A stretch of DNA of 64,000 nt. Origin: Euryhalocaulis caribicus. Lineage in GTDB: Bacteria > Pseudomonadota > Alphaproteobacteria > Caulobacterales > Maricaulaceae. Position 1 is the first letter of the stretch; every line of letters begins with the position of its first letter. Location of the stretch: assembly GCF_000412185.1 (NCBI RefSeq), contig NZ_ASJA01000011.1:1-64000 (forward strand), written 5' to 3'. The position numbers were made by a program, and so were the translations under genes. This document shows, one piece after another, positions 63,398 through 64,000 of the stretch. The notes beneath the pieces were generated by a model. The model was not told the DNA's origin and ran no database searches. It saw only the letters and a program-made list of their open reading frames with translations.

Positions 63398-63427
63398 TTG
63401 ACACAGACTAGACGACCGGTCTAATAT
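63398..63427 (+). promoter_or_regulatory. Promoter and NemR-like operator of the TetR gene
   Basis: TTGACA (63398-63403) and TAATAT (63422-63427) with an 18-nt spacer form a strong sigma70-type promoter. Between and over the -10 lies TAGAC-GACCG-GTCTA (63409-63423), an inverted repeat like the NemR box (TAGACC, short spacer, GGTCTA), suggesting autorepression relieved by electrophiles. Confidence 0.65.
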
Positions 63428-63434
63428 TATTTCC

Positions 63435-64000
63435 ATGAAAACCTCTGACCAAATTATTGAAGCGGGCAAGGCGGCGTTGATCAATCGAGGCTACGCCGGG
63501 ACCGGCCTGAAAGATGTCCTTGGTGCCGCGCGGGTCCCAAAGGGCTCCTTCTATCATTTCTTCGCATCCAAAGAGGCATTCGCCGCCTCGGTTTTGGAAA
63601 GCTACGATCGTCAGTTTGACGACTTCTTCGTAGACTGCTTCGAAAACCCCGACCTGTTGCCGCGCGAGCAGCTCAGGCGATTTTTCGTCGGAAGCATCGA
63701 GCGCCTCGAAGATGAGAAATTCCAAACCGGTTGCCTGATCGGGCTCATAGGCATGGAGGCCAGCATCACATCGTCGGCTCTGCGTCAGACGGCATCGAAG
63801 GTTATGAACCGATGGCAGGATCTGATCACAGACTGCCTCACTCGGGCAGAGCGCTCCGGTGAGCTGAGGTCTGACGTCTCGCCGGAAGAGCTTGCCCAGT
63901 TCATCCTGAATGGATGGGAAGGGGCGATGCTCCGAATGCGGATCGAGCAATCGGCGGAACCTCTCTCCAACTTTGCAAATCTGGTATTCGACGGGTTCTT
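63435..64000 (+). CDS. TetR/AcrR-family regulator, 3' end outside window
   Basis: About 188 residues are visible and the frame is open at the edge. The TetR HTH reads GYAGTGLKDVLGAARVPKGS then FYHFFASKEAFAASVLESYD. TGCLIGLIGME in the middle of the ligand domain carries the cysteine segment common to the NemR/AcuR subgroup, whose cysteine senses electrophiles. The operator in its promoter and the element's alkene reductase fit such a role. The last few residues are missing. Confidence 0.9.
   Translation, partial: MKTSDQIIEAGKAALINRGYAGTGLKDVLGAARVPKGSFYHFFASKEAFAASVLESYDRQFDDFFVDCFENPDLLPREQLRRFFVGSIERLEDEKFQTGCLIGLIGMEASITSSALRQTASKVMNRWQDLITDCLTRAERSGELRSDVSPEELAQFILNGWEGAMLRMRIEQSAEPLSNFANLVFDGF

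Larger units (their letters stand above)
29115..64000. mobile_element. Trb-type integrative and conjugative element (left part; right end outside window)
   Basis: From tRNA-Arg to the window edge the sequence is an ICE: cargo and gene remnants (29.4-37.8 kb), then a full Trb mating-pair operon, TraG coupling protein, relaxase with candidate oriT, RepA/ParA, RdfS-like excisionase and FseA/QseM/QseC-like regulators. The integrase and the right attachment site are not seen, so the far end lies beyond 64,000. The left boundary is put at the tRNA 3' half by analogy with other ICEs; it could instead be at 28,947. Confidence 0.85.

Overview
The window is GC-rich alphaproteobacterial DNA in two parts. 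The chromosomal part (1 to about 28,900) suggests a Caulobacterales/Maricaulales-type (stalked or budding) bacterium. It carries a DivL-type kinase with tyrosine in place of the phospho-acceptor histidine, the ChvI-ChvG two-component pair beside nitrogen-PTS-like EIIA and HPr genes and ahcY, and other core genes (class A PBP, typA, ppa, polA). Genus cannot be fixed from sequence reading alone.

Chromosomal layout: class A penicillin-binding protein (cut by the left edge), divL, a TonB-C lipoprotein and an sdpR-sdpI pair on the minus strand; typA and ppa on plus; a Crp/Fnr regulator; a 58-aa zinc-ribbon protein; arsR-yceI; ahcY with a perfect 22-bp palindrome upstream; an EF-hand lipoprotein; HPr, EIIA-Man, chvG and chvI (with hprK missing from its usual place); a 553-aa conserved protein; an EamA exporter; polA with a GNAT gene; a zinc-finger/membrane protein pair; an orphan ABC ATPase; an NhaP-type antiporter fused to a degenerate Bax-like glucosaminidase domain; a TraB/GumN protein; a membrane protein with an XRE regulator; and a methyltransferase. 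The boundary is marked by a truncated tRNA-Arg(CCG) 5' half and, 137 bp on, a complete tRNA-Arg(CCG).

From about 29 kb to the right edge lies a Trb-type integrative and conjugative element (ICE) related in plan to ICEMlSym-like elements. Its left end holds cargo: an NmrA-like protein, LysR regulators, a secreted Dabb protein, an old-yellow-enzyme reductase and SDRs, suggesting electrophile/quinone metabolism. A 2-kb gene graveyard (IS630, IS110, LysR, SDR, GST and serine-hydrolase fragments) follows. The conjugation backbone runs on the minus strand: qseC-like and qseM-like regulators, a split fseA-like pair (DUF6499 and DUF2285 joined only by a +1 frameshift), an rdfS-like excisionase, repA-parA-RHH-DUF2840-traF with 4-nt overlaps throughout, DUF736, a lytic transglycosylase, a candidate oriT, the relaxase, traG, a CopG-like protein and trbBCDEJKLFGI plus DUF2274. 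Foreign genes sit at three junctions of this backbone: an SDR/LysR pair, an endonuclease/exonuclease/phosphatase gene, and a small antisense gene inside trb. The integrase and right attachment site are not in the window. The right edge cuts a TetR gene with a NemR-like operator.

The most interesting points are the fseA-type frameshift circuit, the oriT candidate, iteron-like repeats inside repA, the antiporter-glucosaminidase fusion lacking its catalytic Glu, and the tRNA-Arg boundary.
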